NCBI GenBank assembly: GCA_041396125.1
Contig: JAWKZG010000022.1
Coordinates: 20,413 to 84,412 of the forward strand
From: JAWKZG01 sp041396125
Lineage (GTDB): Bacteria; Pseudomonadota; Gammaproteobacteria; Competibacterales; Competibacteraceae
Direction of reading: 5' to 3'
DNA: 64,000 bases
Each line of letters starts with the position of its first letter. The first letter of the stretch is position 1. The notes under the pieces were generated by a model that saw nothing but the letters and a program-made list of their open reading frames with translations, was not told the DNA's origin and did no database searches. The position numbers were made by a program, and so were the translations under genes. Of this stretch, positions 36,155-45,559 are shown piece by piece.

Positions 36155-36758
36155 ATGGATCTGGTCGACCAAATCGATGCTTCGCTGCCGCAGACCCAGT
36201 GCCAGTTGCACCCATAGCGGCTGCAAACCTTATGCTGAAGCCATTGCGCAGGGACAGGCAGCCATCAACTGACGGCCCTGGCGGCAGTGCGACGATTACC
36301 GCCCTGGCCAGCCTGCTCCAGCGTCCACCGCTACCGCTCGATCCGCTCTTCGGTGAGGAACCGCAAACGCGCACAGTCGCGGTCATCGAGAGCACGCATC
36401 GGCTGCACGCTTTGTATTCAGGCCTGTCCGCTGGATGCCATCATCGGTGCTGCCAAACTGATGCACACCGTACTGCTGGAAGATCGTAGCGGAGCCAGAC
36501 CGTGCCTTCCCCTGCCCGGTCGATTGCATCAGCACAGTACTGGTTGCCGAAGCACCAGGCCCGGTGCAGACCGATCGGAGCCAGGCCCATGCCGATCGTG
36601 CCAGACAACGCTATGCAGCGCACCAGCAACGACGCCAGCAGACTGCATCACGTCCGCGCCGCTTGCCCAGCAGCAATGTCGATCCGCGCAAAGCCTTGAT
36701 CGACGCCGCCCTGGCGCGGGTCAAACAACGCAAATCCCTGCAGGCGACCTCACGCTAA
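36155..36758 (+). pseudogene. rsxB: Electron transport complex subunit RsxB/RnfB, frameshifted
   Basis: Pieces of an RnfB-type ferredoxin are found in shifting frames: MDLVDQIDASLPQTQC at the start, CTHSGCKPYAEAIAQGQAAIN, IGCTLCIQACPLDAIIGAAKLMHTVL and a CPVDCIS remnant of the second 4Fe-4S motif. A basic Gln/Arg-rich tail (RARQRYAAHQQRRQQ) and LARVKQRKS end it. It should couple ferredoxin or NADH to the Rnf/Rsx complex. In gammaproteobacteria rsxB is often close to nth, as here. At least four breaks. Confidence 0.8.
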
Positions 36759-36798
36759 ACGTGTACAATCGTGCCCGATTTCCAGCAGCAGCCACACT

Positions 36799-37422
36799 AT
36801 GACGCCAGCCCAGATTGACTGTTTATTTAAGCGCTTGCGCGATGCCAATCCTGAACCGGACCACAGAGCTGATATACCGCAAATCCCTTCGAACCGCCGA
36901 TTGCGGTCATATTGCTGGCACAGGCCACTGATGTCAGCGTTAATAAAGCGACCGCGCAATTGCCTGTGATGCCACACCACAGGCTATCCTGGCATTAGGG
37001 AAGACGGCCTGAAACCTTATATTCAAACCATCGGCCTGTTTAACAGTAAAGCGCGGCATATTATTCAGACCTGCCAATTATTACTGCAGCAGCACAACGG
37101 TCAGGTGTTGCAGACCCGGCAGGCACCGGAAGCGCTGCCCGGCGAAATGCAAGACCGCCAACGTGATTCTGAACACGGCTTTCGGACAACCGACGATTGC
37201 TGTCGATACATATTTTCCGGGTTGCCAATCGACCGGACTGGCACCTCCGGTGCCACCGTGCTGGCCACAGAACAGAAACTGCTGGAAGTGGTGCCGGATA
37301 AATACAAGCGTAATGCCCATCACTGGCTGATTCTACACGGCCGCTATACCTGTATTGCCTGCAAACCCCGCTGTGCCGATTGTATAATCACGACCTCTGT
37401 GAATTTGAAAACAAGACTTTAA
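36799..37422 (+). pseudogene. nth: Endonuclease III Nth, multiply frameshifted
   Basis: Scattered conserved pieces of the DNA glycosylase/AP lyase: MTPAQIDCLFKRLRDANPEPD at the start, ILLAQATDVSVNKAT (helix before the catalytic Lys region), IGLFNSKARHI-like text, TVAVDTHIFRVANRTGLA-like text with the catalytic Asp, and the C-terminal iron-sulfur ligands (CIACKPRCADC...DLCEF). No frame is open for long. Order and spacing match an Nth of about 208 aa. At least six breaks. Start ATG after rsxB, 40 bp. Confidence 0.75.
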
Positions 37423-37428
37423 GTCGAA

Positions 37429-37852
37429 ATGTTGTACGGACAGGATCGACATCAAATACGCCAGGTTTATCTGGATGCATGGTGCAAATATTGCGCCAAA
37501 CAGCCACTGGAGCCGCTGCAGCAGCAGATCGCGCAAGTGATCGCCGAACACCCCGAATATCACCGGCTCTTGCAAACGCGGACGCTGCATAAGGATTTCG
37601 ACCCGGCTCAGGGCGAGAGCAACCCGTTTTTACACATGGGTCTGCATCTTGGCTGTCCGGGAACAGATCAGTACCGACCGACCGCCCGCATCTGTGCGCT
37701 TTACCAGCAACCGCTGCATTACAAAGACCCCCATAGCACCGAACACCAGGTGATCAGCCTCGCCGAGACCCTTGGCAGGCCCAGCAAACGGCGCGCCACC
37801 GGATGAACAGCGTTATCTGGCCCGACTCCAAGAACACCTTCAAAATTTGTAG
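37429..37852 (+). CDS. DUF1841 family protein, frameshifted near the C-terminus
   Basis: MLYGQDRHQIRQVYLDAWCKYCAKQPLEPLQQQIAQVIAEHPEYH and NPFLHMGLHL are typical of the short DUF1841 proteins of proteobacteria, whose function is unknown. Sequence after HMGLHL alternates frames (expected IREQISTDRPAGI), and LAETLGRPSKRRATG should read LAETLWQAQQ...PPDEQRYL; the true stop is then the TAG at 37850. At least two breaks. It follows nth by 6 bp. Confidence 0.75.
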
Positions 37853-37865
37853 GATCACCGCAACC

Positions 37866-38408
37866 ATGCACACGTCCGCCGAGGAACTCACACACCTGCT
37901 TGCGCGCTGTGCGCTGGGCGATAGACGCCGCTTCCAGCAGCTTTATAAATCATCATCTGGCAACTATTTGGGCTGATCCTGCGTATAGTCAAGAATCAGG
38001 ACATAGCCGAGATTTTGCAGGAAAAAGCTACGTCAAGATAAGGAACTGGCCAGTGATTTCCGTGCTGATATTGCCCAACCAATGACCTGGATGGGCACCA
38101 TTGCACGCAATCAGGCTATCGATAATTTGCGCCGCAGCGCTAATCAGACGCTGCCAGGTGATCCTGTCGATGAATTACACTGGTTAGTATTGATGATGGC
38201 CCGGAACCCGATGAAATAGCCCATCAGAGCAACAGAATGCCGCTTTATGAGTCTGTATTGAACAGCTCGAAGTGGCTGCAGAAAGAAGCCTTGTTGGCTG
38301 GCTTATTTCCGGGGCATGACGCACGAAGAACTGGCGCACCATCTGGATAAACCGCTAGGCACCGTTATTAAATCCTGGTTACGCCGGAGCTTACAACGTT
38401 TAAAGTAA
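37866..38408 (+). pseudogene. ECF sigma factor (SigK/RpoE-like), frameshifted
   Basis: MHTSAEELTHLLARCALGDRRRFQQLYK begins the sigma-2 region, PMTWMGTIARNQAIDNLRR continues it, and the sigma-4 region is clear near the end (GMTHEELAHHLDKPLGT...KSWLRRSLQRLK). Pieces lie in different frames; about four breaks. The next gene is its anti-sigma factor, a SigK-RskA-type arrangement. With both broken, the regulon would be uncontrolled or silent. Confidence 0.75.
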
Positions 38409-38422
38409 TGTCTTGAGCAGGC

Positions 38423-39172
38423 ATGAAATACGAAAACATAGAACTCATTGGATACTCCCTGCCGCTGAGTACGTGCTGCTGGGCACCCTGCAGGGGCGCG
38501 CCCGGTCTCGTTTCCAGCGCCTGGATAGTGGAACGCCCCGGCATTCGCCAGGCCGTTACTGCATGGGAATGCGCTCTGAACAAACTGGCCGGAACAGAAC
38601 TTCCGCTATAGCGCCGCCCGCAGCAACATGGCCGGCGCTTGAGCAGCGTTTGTTCGGCACGTTACTCCCGGCCAGCGAGCAGACCCCGTGAACTGCCTGC
38701 CCGCGCTGGTATGATCAGGTGGCCTTCTGGCGCGGCTTTTCACTCAGCAGCGGCCTGCTGGCAGCGGTGCTGGCAGCCGTACTGGTGATTTATTACCTGC
38801 AACAGACAGAATGACCGGGCCGGATTATGTGCTGGTTCTGAATGATACCCAGGCTAACCCGGTCTGGACGGTCAGTACCAACCAGGCCATGGACCTGTTC
38901 CAGGTATCGTAACCTGGAAACCTATACCGATGCCGGAAAACAAAGGCTGTGTACTCTGGCCGCAGCCCAAAGGAGCCGACACCATGTACGCTTTGGGTCG
39001 ACTGCCGGACGACGGCAGCTCTGGCCAACTTGCGATCAAAGCACAACTGAAACAGATGCTGGAAAATGGCAAATTAAAGGTGACCATCGAAAATATGAAC
39101 GAACCCACCCACGACAAGCCTTCCGGGACTATAGAATCGGCCGGGCGTCTGGTACCACTGCAACAGATTTAA
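38423..39172 (+). pseudogene. Anti-sigma factor (RskA-like), frameshifted
   Basis: Fragments in order: MKYENIELIGY and AAEYVLLGTLQGRARSRFQRL form the zinc-less anti-sigma head, AWECALNKLAGTELP and WPALEQRLFGTLLP follow, then a single membrane helix (FSLSSGLLAAVLAAVLVIYYL) and a periplasmic part (DYVLVLNDTQANPVWTV, MPENKGCVLWPQPKGADTMYALGRLPDDG). This is the RskA plan: cytoplasmic sigma-binding domain, one helix, periplasmic sensor. About five breaks. The stop overlaps the end of the opposite gene by 4 bp. Confidence 0.72.
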
Positions 39173-40377
39173 ACTTGTTGCAAAAGCTGCTTCAGGCGAG
39201 CTGCAATAAGCGCAATATCGCCATGCTGGAGACAGCTTGGATTGATCATAATTATTCCTTGGCGAACTTGTGAAGGATCGGTTCTGATACTGGGCCGACC
39301 CTGCTCCAGCGCCAGTATCAATTGCAGTGCGGCGTCAGCCGCTGGTGCCTGCAGCAAAGCCACTTCCAGACAGGGCAGACCGTTCGGCTGCTCCACTATA
39401 GCCAGACGCACCCCGGCGCTTTCATCCAGAGCAAGTTCAGCCAGTAACTGCTCCAGCCAGTCACGCCAGATACCGTTTTGCTGAACGTGGTCGTGTTTGA
39501 CGAAGCGCTGCAGTGCGACCAACAGGCCGACAATCTGCTCTTTGCCCACTTTGCACGACCGGCCAATACCGTGCTGTGGCAGACCACGCAGTTCAATATC
39601 AGCAAACAGCGCCGCTGGCGGGTGCCATTGTTGCGGCAGGATATCGTGATCGAGGGTTTGCAATAAGGCAGCCGCCACCAGGGCTTTTCGGCCACACAGA
39701 ATACCGCTACCTTGCGGGCCGGCGATGGCCTTACCACCGCTGAATACAACCAGATCGGCACCCTCTTCAATAAAGCGTTTGAGATTGCTCACCGGTGGCA
39801 GCTGGGCAGCCGCGTCGACCAGCACCGGCACACCGTGCTGATGAGCCATCCGGGTCAGTTCGGGCAATGCCGGCTGCGATTGTGCCGCAGCAACATAAAA
39901 TATACAGGCTGTATGCTCGGTAATAGCATCAGCAACTTCCCAGACTTCGGCATCGCGTACACCGGCACCACTGTAACGATCAGCCAGCCCCACTTCGATC
40001 AGTTTGATACCGGTCGCACGCACGGCATGATCATAAAAATTCCGCTGGCTGCGCACTACAATGACTTCATTACGCATACCCCGGGTATCCGGCAGACGGT
40101 TCATTTTGCCCGGATCAAGTCCGGTCACGCAGGCCGCAGTCCCTAACAGTAACCCTGCTGCTGCGCCCGAGGTCACACAACCCGCTTCCGCGCCAGTAAT
40201 GCCGGCGATTATTTCACTGGCCCGTCCCTGCAATTCGGTCATATCGACACAATATTGCGTGGCTTCCTGCATGGCAGCCGCTACTTCAGGGGGCATAGTC
40301 CCTCCGCTAAGGCGGGTGGCTGTGCCTTTGGCGTTGATGATAGTATCCACGCCGAGATGCTGATAAATACTCGTCAT
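39169..40377 (-). CDS. SelA-like PLP-dependent enzyme (D-glucosaminate-6-P ammonia-lyase type)
   Basis: A 402-aa fold-type I PLP protein resembling L-seryl-tRNA(Sec) selenium transferase but lacking the tRNA-binding N-terminal domain. Landmarks are GVDTIINAKGTATRLSGGTMPPEV, GCVTSGAAAGLLLGTAACVTG (phosphate cup), VLVDAAAQLPP and VVFSGGKAIAGPQGSG, in which the Lys is the PLP lysine. Such proteins often pair with an amidohydrolase/deacetylase in amino-sugar or amino-acid catabolism; that amidohydrolase is the divergent neighbour. Start at 40377 gives the conserved MTSIYQHLGV; a longer frame adds 13 doubtful residues. Confidence 0.85.
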   Translation of the reverse strand: MTSIYQHLGVDTIINAKGTATRLSGGTMPPEVAAAMQEATQYCVDMTELQGRASEIIAGITGAEAGCVTSGAAAGLLLGTAACVTGLDPGKMNRLPDTRGMRNEVIVVRSQRNFYDHAVRATGIKLIEVGLADRYSGAGVRDAEVWEVADAITEHTACIFYVAAAQSQPALPELTRMAHQHGVPVLVDAAAQLPPVSNLKRFIEEGADLVVFSGGKAIAGPQGSGILCGRKALVAAALLQTLDHDILPQQWHPPAALFADIELRGLPQHGIGRSCKVGKEQIVGLLVALQRFVKHDHVQQNGIWRDWLEQLLAELALDESAGVRLAIVEQPNGLPCLEVALLQAPAADAALQLILALEQGRPSIRTDPSQVRQGIIMINPSCLQHGDIALIAARLKQLLQQV

Positions 40378-40457
40378 AAACGATAACTCACTATGCTTAT
40401 CTCCAGGCTGCAGCATAAGTCATCAGCGCGCCTGTCACCATAATCAAGAGGACACAC

Positions 40458-41582
40458 ATGTACGATCTGTTATTAAAAAACGGCCGCCTTATTGATCCCT
40501 CACAACAGCTGGACGGCATCATGGATATCGCATTCAGCGATGGCCGGGTCGCAGCACTGGGTAACGACCTGAGTGATCAGGCCCGCGTCACAAAAGATCT
40601 CGACGGGGCTGTTATCGCGCCGGGACTGATTGATCTGCACACCCATGTTTACTGGGGCGGAACCTCCATCGGGGTTGACCCCGACCTGGTCGCACGCCAA
40701 AGCGGCTGCACCACCCTGGTTGACGCCGGCACCGCCGGCCCGGCTAATCTGGCAGGCATGCGCAAGCATGTGATCGAACCCGCCAAAGTACGGGTACTGG
40801 TTTATATCAATGCGTCATTCCCCGGTATTTTCGCGTTCAGCAAAGCGGTTATGGTCGGTGAATGCACCGATATACGACTGCTCAACGCGCGGGAATGCGT
40901 CCGCGTAGCACGCGAGCACAGCGATATTATCGTGGGCATCAAAGTACGGGTCGGGCTTGGTGCCAGCGGCAGTAATGGCATTGCGCCACTGGATATTGCG
41001 CTGGAGGTCGCCGAAGAGCTCGGTCTGCCGGTTATGGCCCATCTCGATAATCCCCCCAGCCGCAAAGAAGTGATCGAGCGACTGCGCCCGGGCGATGTAC
41101 TCACGCACTGTTTCCGGCCTTTCCCCAATGCGCCGGTACGTGGCTCAGGGCGTATTTTCGACGAGGTACTCGCGGCCCGTGAGCGCGGCATCATTTTTGA
41201 TATCGGCCACGGTGCCGGTTCGTTTGGCTTCACCACCGCCCGCTCAATGCTGGAACAGAACTTTCCGCCCGATGTCATCTCCAGCGATGTGCACAGTCTC
41301 AGTATCGACGGCCCGGCTTATGACCCGCTGGTCACCATGTCCAAGTTTCTGTCGTTGGGCATGTCCCTGCAGGATGTCATTCGGACCACCACCCAGGCAC
41401 CGGCAGCAGCCATACGCCGACCGGATCTGGGCACACTGGCACCCGGCGCAGCAGGCGATGCCACTATTCTGGAGGTGCAGAAAGGCAGCTTCGAATACGC
41501 TGATGTACTCGGTGAAACCGTTAGCGGCTCCCAGCGCCTGGTCAGCAAAGGCAGCGTGCTGAACGGCGCCTGGTGGGACTGA
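40458..41582 (+). CDS. Amidohydrolase/deacetylase family metallohydrolase
   Basis: A 374-aa dihydroorotase-like TIM barrel. Metal ligands are H61 and H63 (LIDLHTHVYWGG), the bridging Lys in IVGIKVRVG, His in VMAHLDNP and THCFRPF, and catalytic Asp in VISSDVHSL. The family includes deacetylases and hydantoinase-like enzymes of uncertain substrate. Its divergent SelA-like partner is the usual neighbour, so both may act on one N-acyl or cyclic amide substrate. Good start with AGAGGAC upstream. Ends in a strong terminator. Confidence 0.9.
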   Translation: MYDLLLKNGRLIDPSQQLDGIMDIAFSDGRVAALGNDLSDQARVTKDLDGAVIAPGLIDLHTHVYWGGTSIGVDPDLVARQSGCTTLVDAGTAGPANLAGMRKHVIEPAKVRVLVYINASFPGIFAFSKAVMVGECTDIRLLNARECVRVAREHSDIIVGIKVRVGLGASGSNGIAPLDIALEVAEELGLPVMAHLDNPPSRKEVIERLRPGDVLTHCFRPFPNAPVRGSGRIFDEVLAARERGIIFDIGHGAGSFGFTTARSMLEQNFPPDVISSDVHSLSIDGPAYDPLVTMSKFLSLGMSLQDVIRTTTQAPAAAIRRPDLGTLAPGAAGDATILEVQKGSFEYADVLGETVSGSQRLVSKGSVLNGAWWD

Positions 41583-41590
41583 ACGTTATC

Positions 41591-41618
41591 GCAAAAGCCT
41601 CCGGCGCGAGGCTTTTGC
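41591..41618 (+). terminator. Terminator after the amidohydrolase
   Basis: GCAAAAGCCTC pairs with GAGGCTTTTGC (11 bp, CGGCGC loop) 8 bp after the stop; the flanking A-run and T-run in the stem suit an intrinsic terminator in both directions. Downstream lies GCTTTTTTAT. Confidence 0.8.
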
Positions 41619-41646
41619 AGTTAGCCGTAAGCTTTTTTATAGACTG

Positions 41647-42622
41647 TTATAGACGTTCGGCGTGATGACAGGCAACACTCTGGCTGGTATTCAATGCCCG
41701 CAGCTCCGGCCGCAGTTGCCGGCATTGTTCATCGGCATGTGCAGCGCGGATGAAACGCGCAACCGCCGGGCGGCTTGAGCGGGCTGGGCAGACCACCGGG
41801 CAAAGGGGCTGGGGTGGTGCGCCGCCGGCGCGGATCAGGTATCGGCACAGATCGCAACAACCCTTGCGTATACGGATGCAACGGCTGGCTGAAAAGCGCT
41901 TTCTTCGGGCCGGTTTCAACGATGCGTCCCAAGTACATGATGGCAACATCATCGCTGATATGGCGCACCACGCTCAGATCATGAGCGATAAACAAATAAC
42001 TCAGCCCAAACTCCTGCTGCAGATCGCGCATTAAATTAATAACCTGCGCCTGCACGGACACATCCAGCGCCGAGACGGGCTCATCCGCCACGAGAATTTC
42101 AGGGTTTAAAATCAAGGCCCGGGCAATCCCGATACGCTGGCGCTGGCCACCACTGAATTCATGCGGATAACGATCCAGCGCATCGGCACCCAAGCCGACT
42201 TTTCCCAACAGGTTGGTTACCTGCTCACGACTGTCCCGGGCAGAGCGGGCCAGACCGTGAATATGCAATACCTCACCGACAGCATCACCAATAGGGATGC
42301 GCGGATTCAGCGATGCGTACGGATCCTGGAAAACCAGTTGCACGCGGCGACGCAAGGCCAGCAGATCGCGGCCACGGGCATGCGTAACATCGTGCCCGTC
42401 CAGTTTGACCTCACCACCACTGGCGTCGATCAGTCGGGCCACCGTGCGACCCAAGGTTGACTTACCACAACCGGACTCGCCCACCAGTCCCAAAGTGCGG
42501 CCCGGCGCGAGTTGCAGACTGACCCCGTCGACCGCCCGCACATGGGCAATCGTGCGTCGCAACAGGGGCGAACGCAGCGGGAACCAGGTTTTAAGGTCAC
42601 GGACTTCAAGCAAAGCTGTCAT
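41647..42622 (-). CDS. dppF: Dipeptide-type ABC transporter ATPase DppF, frameshift near the end
   Basis: A peptide/nickel-type ATPase of about 325 aa: Walker A GLVGESGCGKSTLG, QLVFQDPYASLNPR, signature FSGGQRQRIGIARAL, Walker B ILVADEPVSALDVS, and the C-terminal oligopeptide cap GGCAFHPRCT. The frame then stops early (CTCR) at 41729, while HADEQCRQLRPELRALN continues in another frame to 41647, so a small indel lies near 41738. The Fe-S-type Cys cap is otherwise normal. It is the last gene of the five-gene importer operon. Confidence 0.88.
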
Positions 42623-42624
42623 AT

Positions 42625-43674
42625 CTATTGCTCCGTGGCCAAAGGAAAAAAACAGCGGACCTGATGCTCCGGCAGCGCGCCGGGTGGCGTCTGCAATAGC
42701 GGTGTATCCTGCCCGCAGCGTGGCTGTGCCTGCCAGCACCGGTCACGAAAACCGCAGCCTGAAGGCCGTGCATACGGCGGTGCGACGGTGCCTTCAATCG
42801 TCACCAGACGCTCCTCTTCTGCTGGCTCTTCTGGTCCACTGGCGGTGCCAAAATCCGCGTCAATACGGGGGATGGAACGCAGCAACGCAGCACTGTACGG
42901 ATGTTGTGGCGACTGAAACAGATCCAGCACACCGGCCTGTTCAACCACTTTGCCGGCATACATCACCGCCACCTTGTCGGCCACTTCGGCAATAACCCCC
43001 AGATCGTGGGTAATCATTAAAATCGCCATCCCCAGCTCGCGCCGCAACGCCATCAGAAGATCCAGAATCTGCGCCTGGGTCGAGACATCCAGTGCGGTGG
43101 TCGGTTCGTCAGCGATCAACAGCTTCGGACGGCAGATTAACGCCATACCGATCATGACGCGCTGGCGCATACCGCCGGACAATTCATGCGGATAGGCTCT
43201 GGCCCGTTGTTCAGGCGCAGGAATACCGACCTTGTCCAGCATTTCGACGGCTTCCCGCCAGGCCGCAGCGCGGGACATTGAGCGATGTGTCCGCACCGCT
43301 TCCACCAGCTGATCGCCGACCCGGTACACCGGGTTCAGCGAAGTCATGGGCTCCTGGAAAATCATGCCGAGCCGATCGCCGCACAGCCGTCGCCGCGCGT
43401 GTTCTGACAAGGTTGTCAGGTCCAGTCCGTCAAACTGCATACTGCCGCTCTGAACCCGCGCCACCGGTTGCGGCAACAGCCCCATTAACGCCAGGGCGGT
43501 CATACTTTTACCACAGCCGGACTCGCCTACCAGCCCCAGTACTTCACCTTCGGCCAGGCTGAAACTGACATTTTCGATGGCATTAAACGTACCGCGCCCG
43601 GCCCGGATACCCACGGTCAGATCATCGACACGCAGCAAGGGCGTGGCATTCTGTTTTTCAGCGAGCTCTACCAT
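42625..43674 (-). CDS. dppD: Dipeptide-type ABC transporter ATPase DppD
   Basis: A 349-aa ATPase with Walker A GLVGESGCGKSMTALALMGLL, LGMIFQEPMTSLNPVYRVGDQL, LSGGMRQRVMIGMALICRP signature, LLIADEPTTALDVSTQ Walker B and the C-terminal CGFRDRCWQAQPRC cap. It energises peptide import with DppF, DppB and DppC at the inner membrane. Overlaps dppC by 7 bp and lies 2 bp before dppF. Intact. Confidence 0.93.
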   Translation of the reverse strand: MVELAEKQNATPLLRVDDLTVGIRAGRGTFNAIENVSFSLAEGEVLGLVGESGCGKSMTALALMGLLPQPVARVQSGSMQFDGLDLTTLSEHARRRLCGDRLGMIFQEPMTSLNPVYRVGDQLVEAVRTHRSMSRAAAWREAVEMLDKVGIPAPEQRARAYPHELSGGMRQRVMIGMALICRPKLLIADEPTTALDVSTQAQILDLLMALRRELGMAILMITHDLGVIAEVADKVAVMYAGKVVEQAGVLDLFQSPQHPYSAALLRSIPRIDADFGTASGPEEPAEEERLVTIEGTVAPPYARPSGCGFRDRCWQAQPRCGQDTPLLQTPPGALPEHQVRCFFPLATEQ

Positions 43675-44522
43675 TTGGTCAGATCGTCCTTAAAGCGCGG
43701 GTCGAGGCGATCACGCAGCACATCGCCCACCAGATTCAGCGCAAACACGGTCAAAATGATAGCGGCGCCAGGAAACATCAGCAGCCACGGTGCACGCGTG
43801 ATATAGCGCCGGGTTTCGGCAACCATATTGCCCCAGCTGGGTACATCCGGCGGCAGACCAAGACCCAGGAAATCCAGCGAAGCCGCGGACAGCTGAGCAA
43901 ACGCAAAGATAAACGTAGCCTGCACCATCAGCGGCGACAGCAGATTCGGCAGCACATGCCGCCACAGAATCCGGGCATGACTGGCACCTAATGATGTAAT
44001 CGCTTCAATATAGGTTTCAGCGACAATTTTGCGGGCCAGGCCATAGGTAATGCGGGCGGTCGAGGTGACATAAATAGCCCCCACCGCCACCATTGAATTG
44101 AACAGCCCTTTGCCGAGGATGACCACAAACGCCAACGCCAGTAAAAGCGCCGGAATACCCATCATCACATCGACAATCCGCATCAGCACCATGCCGAGCA
44201 GCGGGAAATAAGCTGACAGCAGACCCAGCAACACCCCAAATACCAGTGCGATCACGACCACACCGATACCAATCACCAGCGCCATGCGCGCCCCGTAAAT
44301 AACGCGAGAGAACAGATCGCGACCGGCATGATCGGTGCCAAACCAGTGCGTCCCGTCAGGTGGCTGCAGACGGGCGATGGAGTCCATCGCGAGCGGATCA
44401 AACGGTACGATCCAGGGTGCCAGCAGCGCACTGCAAAACACCAGCAGCAGAAAAAGCAGACCGAATGCCGCTACTTTACGTTGCGCAAACGGTGCCAGAA
44501 AATTAAGCAGATGCTGGCTCAT
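43668..44522 (-). CDS. dppC: Dipeptide-type ABC permease DppC
   Basis: A 284-aa inner-membrane permease with an N-terminal helix (KVAAFGLLFLLLVFCSALLAPWIV), PPDGTHWFGTDHAGRDLFSRVIYGARMAL, and the EAA-type loop GASHARILWRHVLPNLLSPL that contacts the ATPases. Six membrane segments are expected. The ATG overlaps the dppB stop (ATGA). Intact. Confidence 0.93.
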   Translation of the reverse strand: MSQHLLNFLAPFAQRKVAAFGLLFLLLVFCSALLAPWIVPFDPLAMDSIARLQPPDGTHWFGTDHAGRDLFSRVIYGARMALVIGIGVVVIALVFGVLLGLLSAYFPLLGMVLMRIVDVMMGIPALLLALAFVVILGKGLFNSMVAVGAIYVTSTARITYGLARKIVAETYIEAITSLGASHARILWRHVLPNLLSPLMVQATFIFAFAQLSAASLDFLGLGLPPDVPSWGNMVAETRRYITRAPWLLMFPGAAIILTVFALNLVGDVLRDRLDPRFKDDLTKW

Positions 44523-45466
44523 TGGGCTTTGACCCGTGGATCGAGATAGGTCGTTGCGATATCCACCAACAGATTGACCACAATATAAAACACCATCACC
44601 ACCAGGATAACCCCTTGAATGACCGGATAATCACGTCGCAGAATGGATTGCACCACCAGCCGTCCGATGCCTGGCAAAGCAAATACGGTTTCGGTCACCA
44701 CGGCCTCCGAGACCAGGCCGACAAAGGTAAAACCCAGCGTGGCGACTACGCCGATCAAGGCATTACGAAATACGTGCTTGATCGTCACCGCCCACTCACC
44801 CAAACCTTTGGCACGGGCGGTGCGGACGTAGTCTTCCCGCATGGTATCCATCATGCCGGCCCGCACCAGCCGGATAACCAGGGCCGAATTCGGCGCAGCC
44901 AGCGTGATAGCAGGCAGGATCAAATAGCGCAGATTGCTTAGATCGCCGCTTTCCAGGACAGACGGAAAGCCGGAGGTCGGTAACAGACGCAAACCAACCG
45001 AGATCGTAAAAATCAAATACAGTCCCAGCCAGAAGGTCGGAATGGAAGCGAATAACATGGTCAGCCCGGACAAGGTTTGATCAACCGGTGTGCCGTGCTT
45101 TTTCGCAGAAATAATACCTGCCGGAATACTGATCAGAACAATCAGCAGCATCGTCAGAAAAGCTAAAAACAGACTGGTTTCGGCACCTTCGCCGATCACT
45201 GACAGAACCGGTTCCTGAAAATAAATCGAGGTACCAAGATCACCCTGAACGGCATTTCCCAGCCAGAGGAAAAACTGCTCCCATAATGGCCGGTCAAGCC
45301 CCATTTGAGCGCGCAGCGCAGCGACATCCTCAACTGAGGCCATATCGCCCAGCATGACAGCCGCCGGTTCGCCGGGAATAAGGTGGATAAAGGAAAAGAC
45401 CAGCAAGGCGGCAATCAGCAAGGTCGGAATTGCCGCCAACAACCGCTTTAAAATATAGATGCCCAT
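44519..45466 (-). CDS. dppB: Dipeptide-type ABC permease DppB
   Basis: A 315-aa permease: MGIYILKRLLAAIPTLLIAALLVFSFIHLIPGEPA at the start, DRPLWEQFFLWLGNAVQGDLGTS, and the ATPase-contact loop ARAKGLGEWAVTIKHVFRNAL. It forms the heterodimeric channel with DppC. No clear ribosome binding site is visible before the ATG. Intact. Confidence 0.93.
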   Translation of the reverse strand: MGIYILKRLLAAIPTLLIAALLVFSFIHLIPGEPAAVMLGDMASVEDVAALRAQMGLDRPLWEQFFLWLGNAVQGDLGTSIYFQEPVLSVIGEGAETSLFLAFLTMLLIVLISIPAGIISAKKHGTPVDQTLSGLTMLFASIPTFWLGLYLIFTISVGLRLLPTSGFPSVLESGDLSNLRYLILPAITLAAPNSALVIRLVRAGMMDTMREDYVRTARAKGLGEWAVTIKHVFRNALIGVVATLGFTFVGLVSEAVVTETVFALPGIGRLVVQSILRRDYPVIQGVILVVMVFYIVVNLLVDIATTYLDPRVKAQ

Positions 45467-45559
45467 GTTGTTAAACGGCCTGTCCGACCGACGTCAGCCT
45501 GACTTATGCAGTCGCAGCTGCGCCGGACGGATATTTACGTCAAATGAAATAACAGCGTT

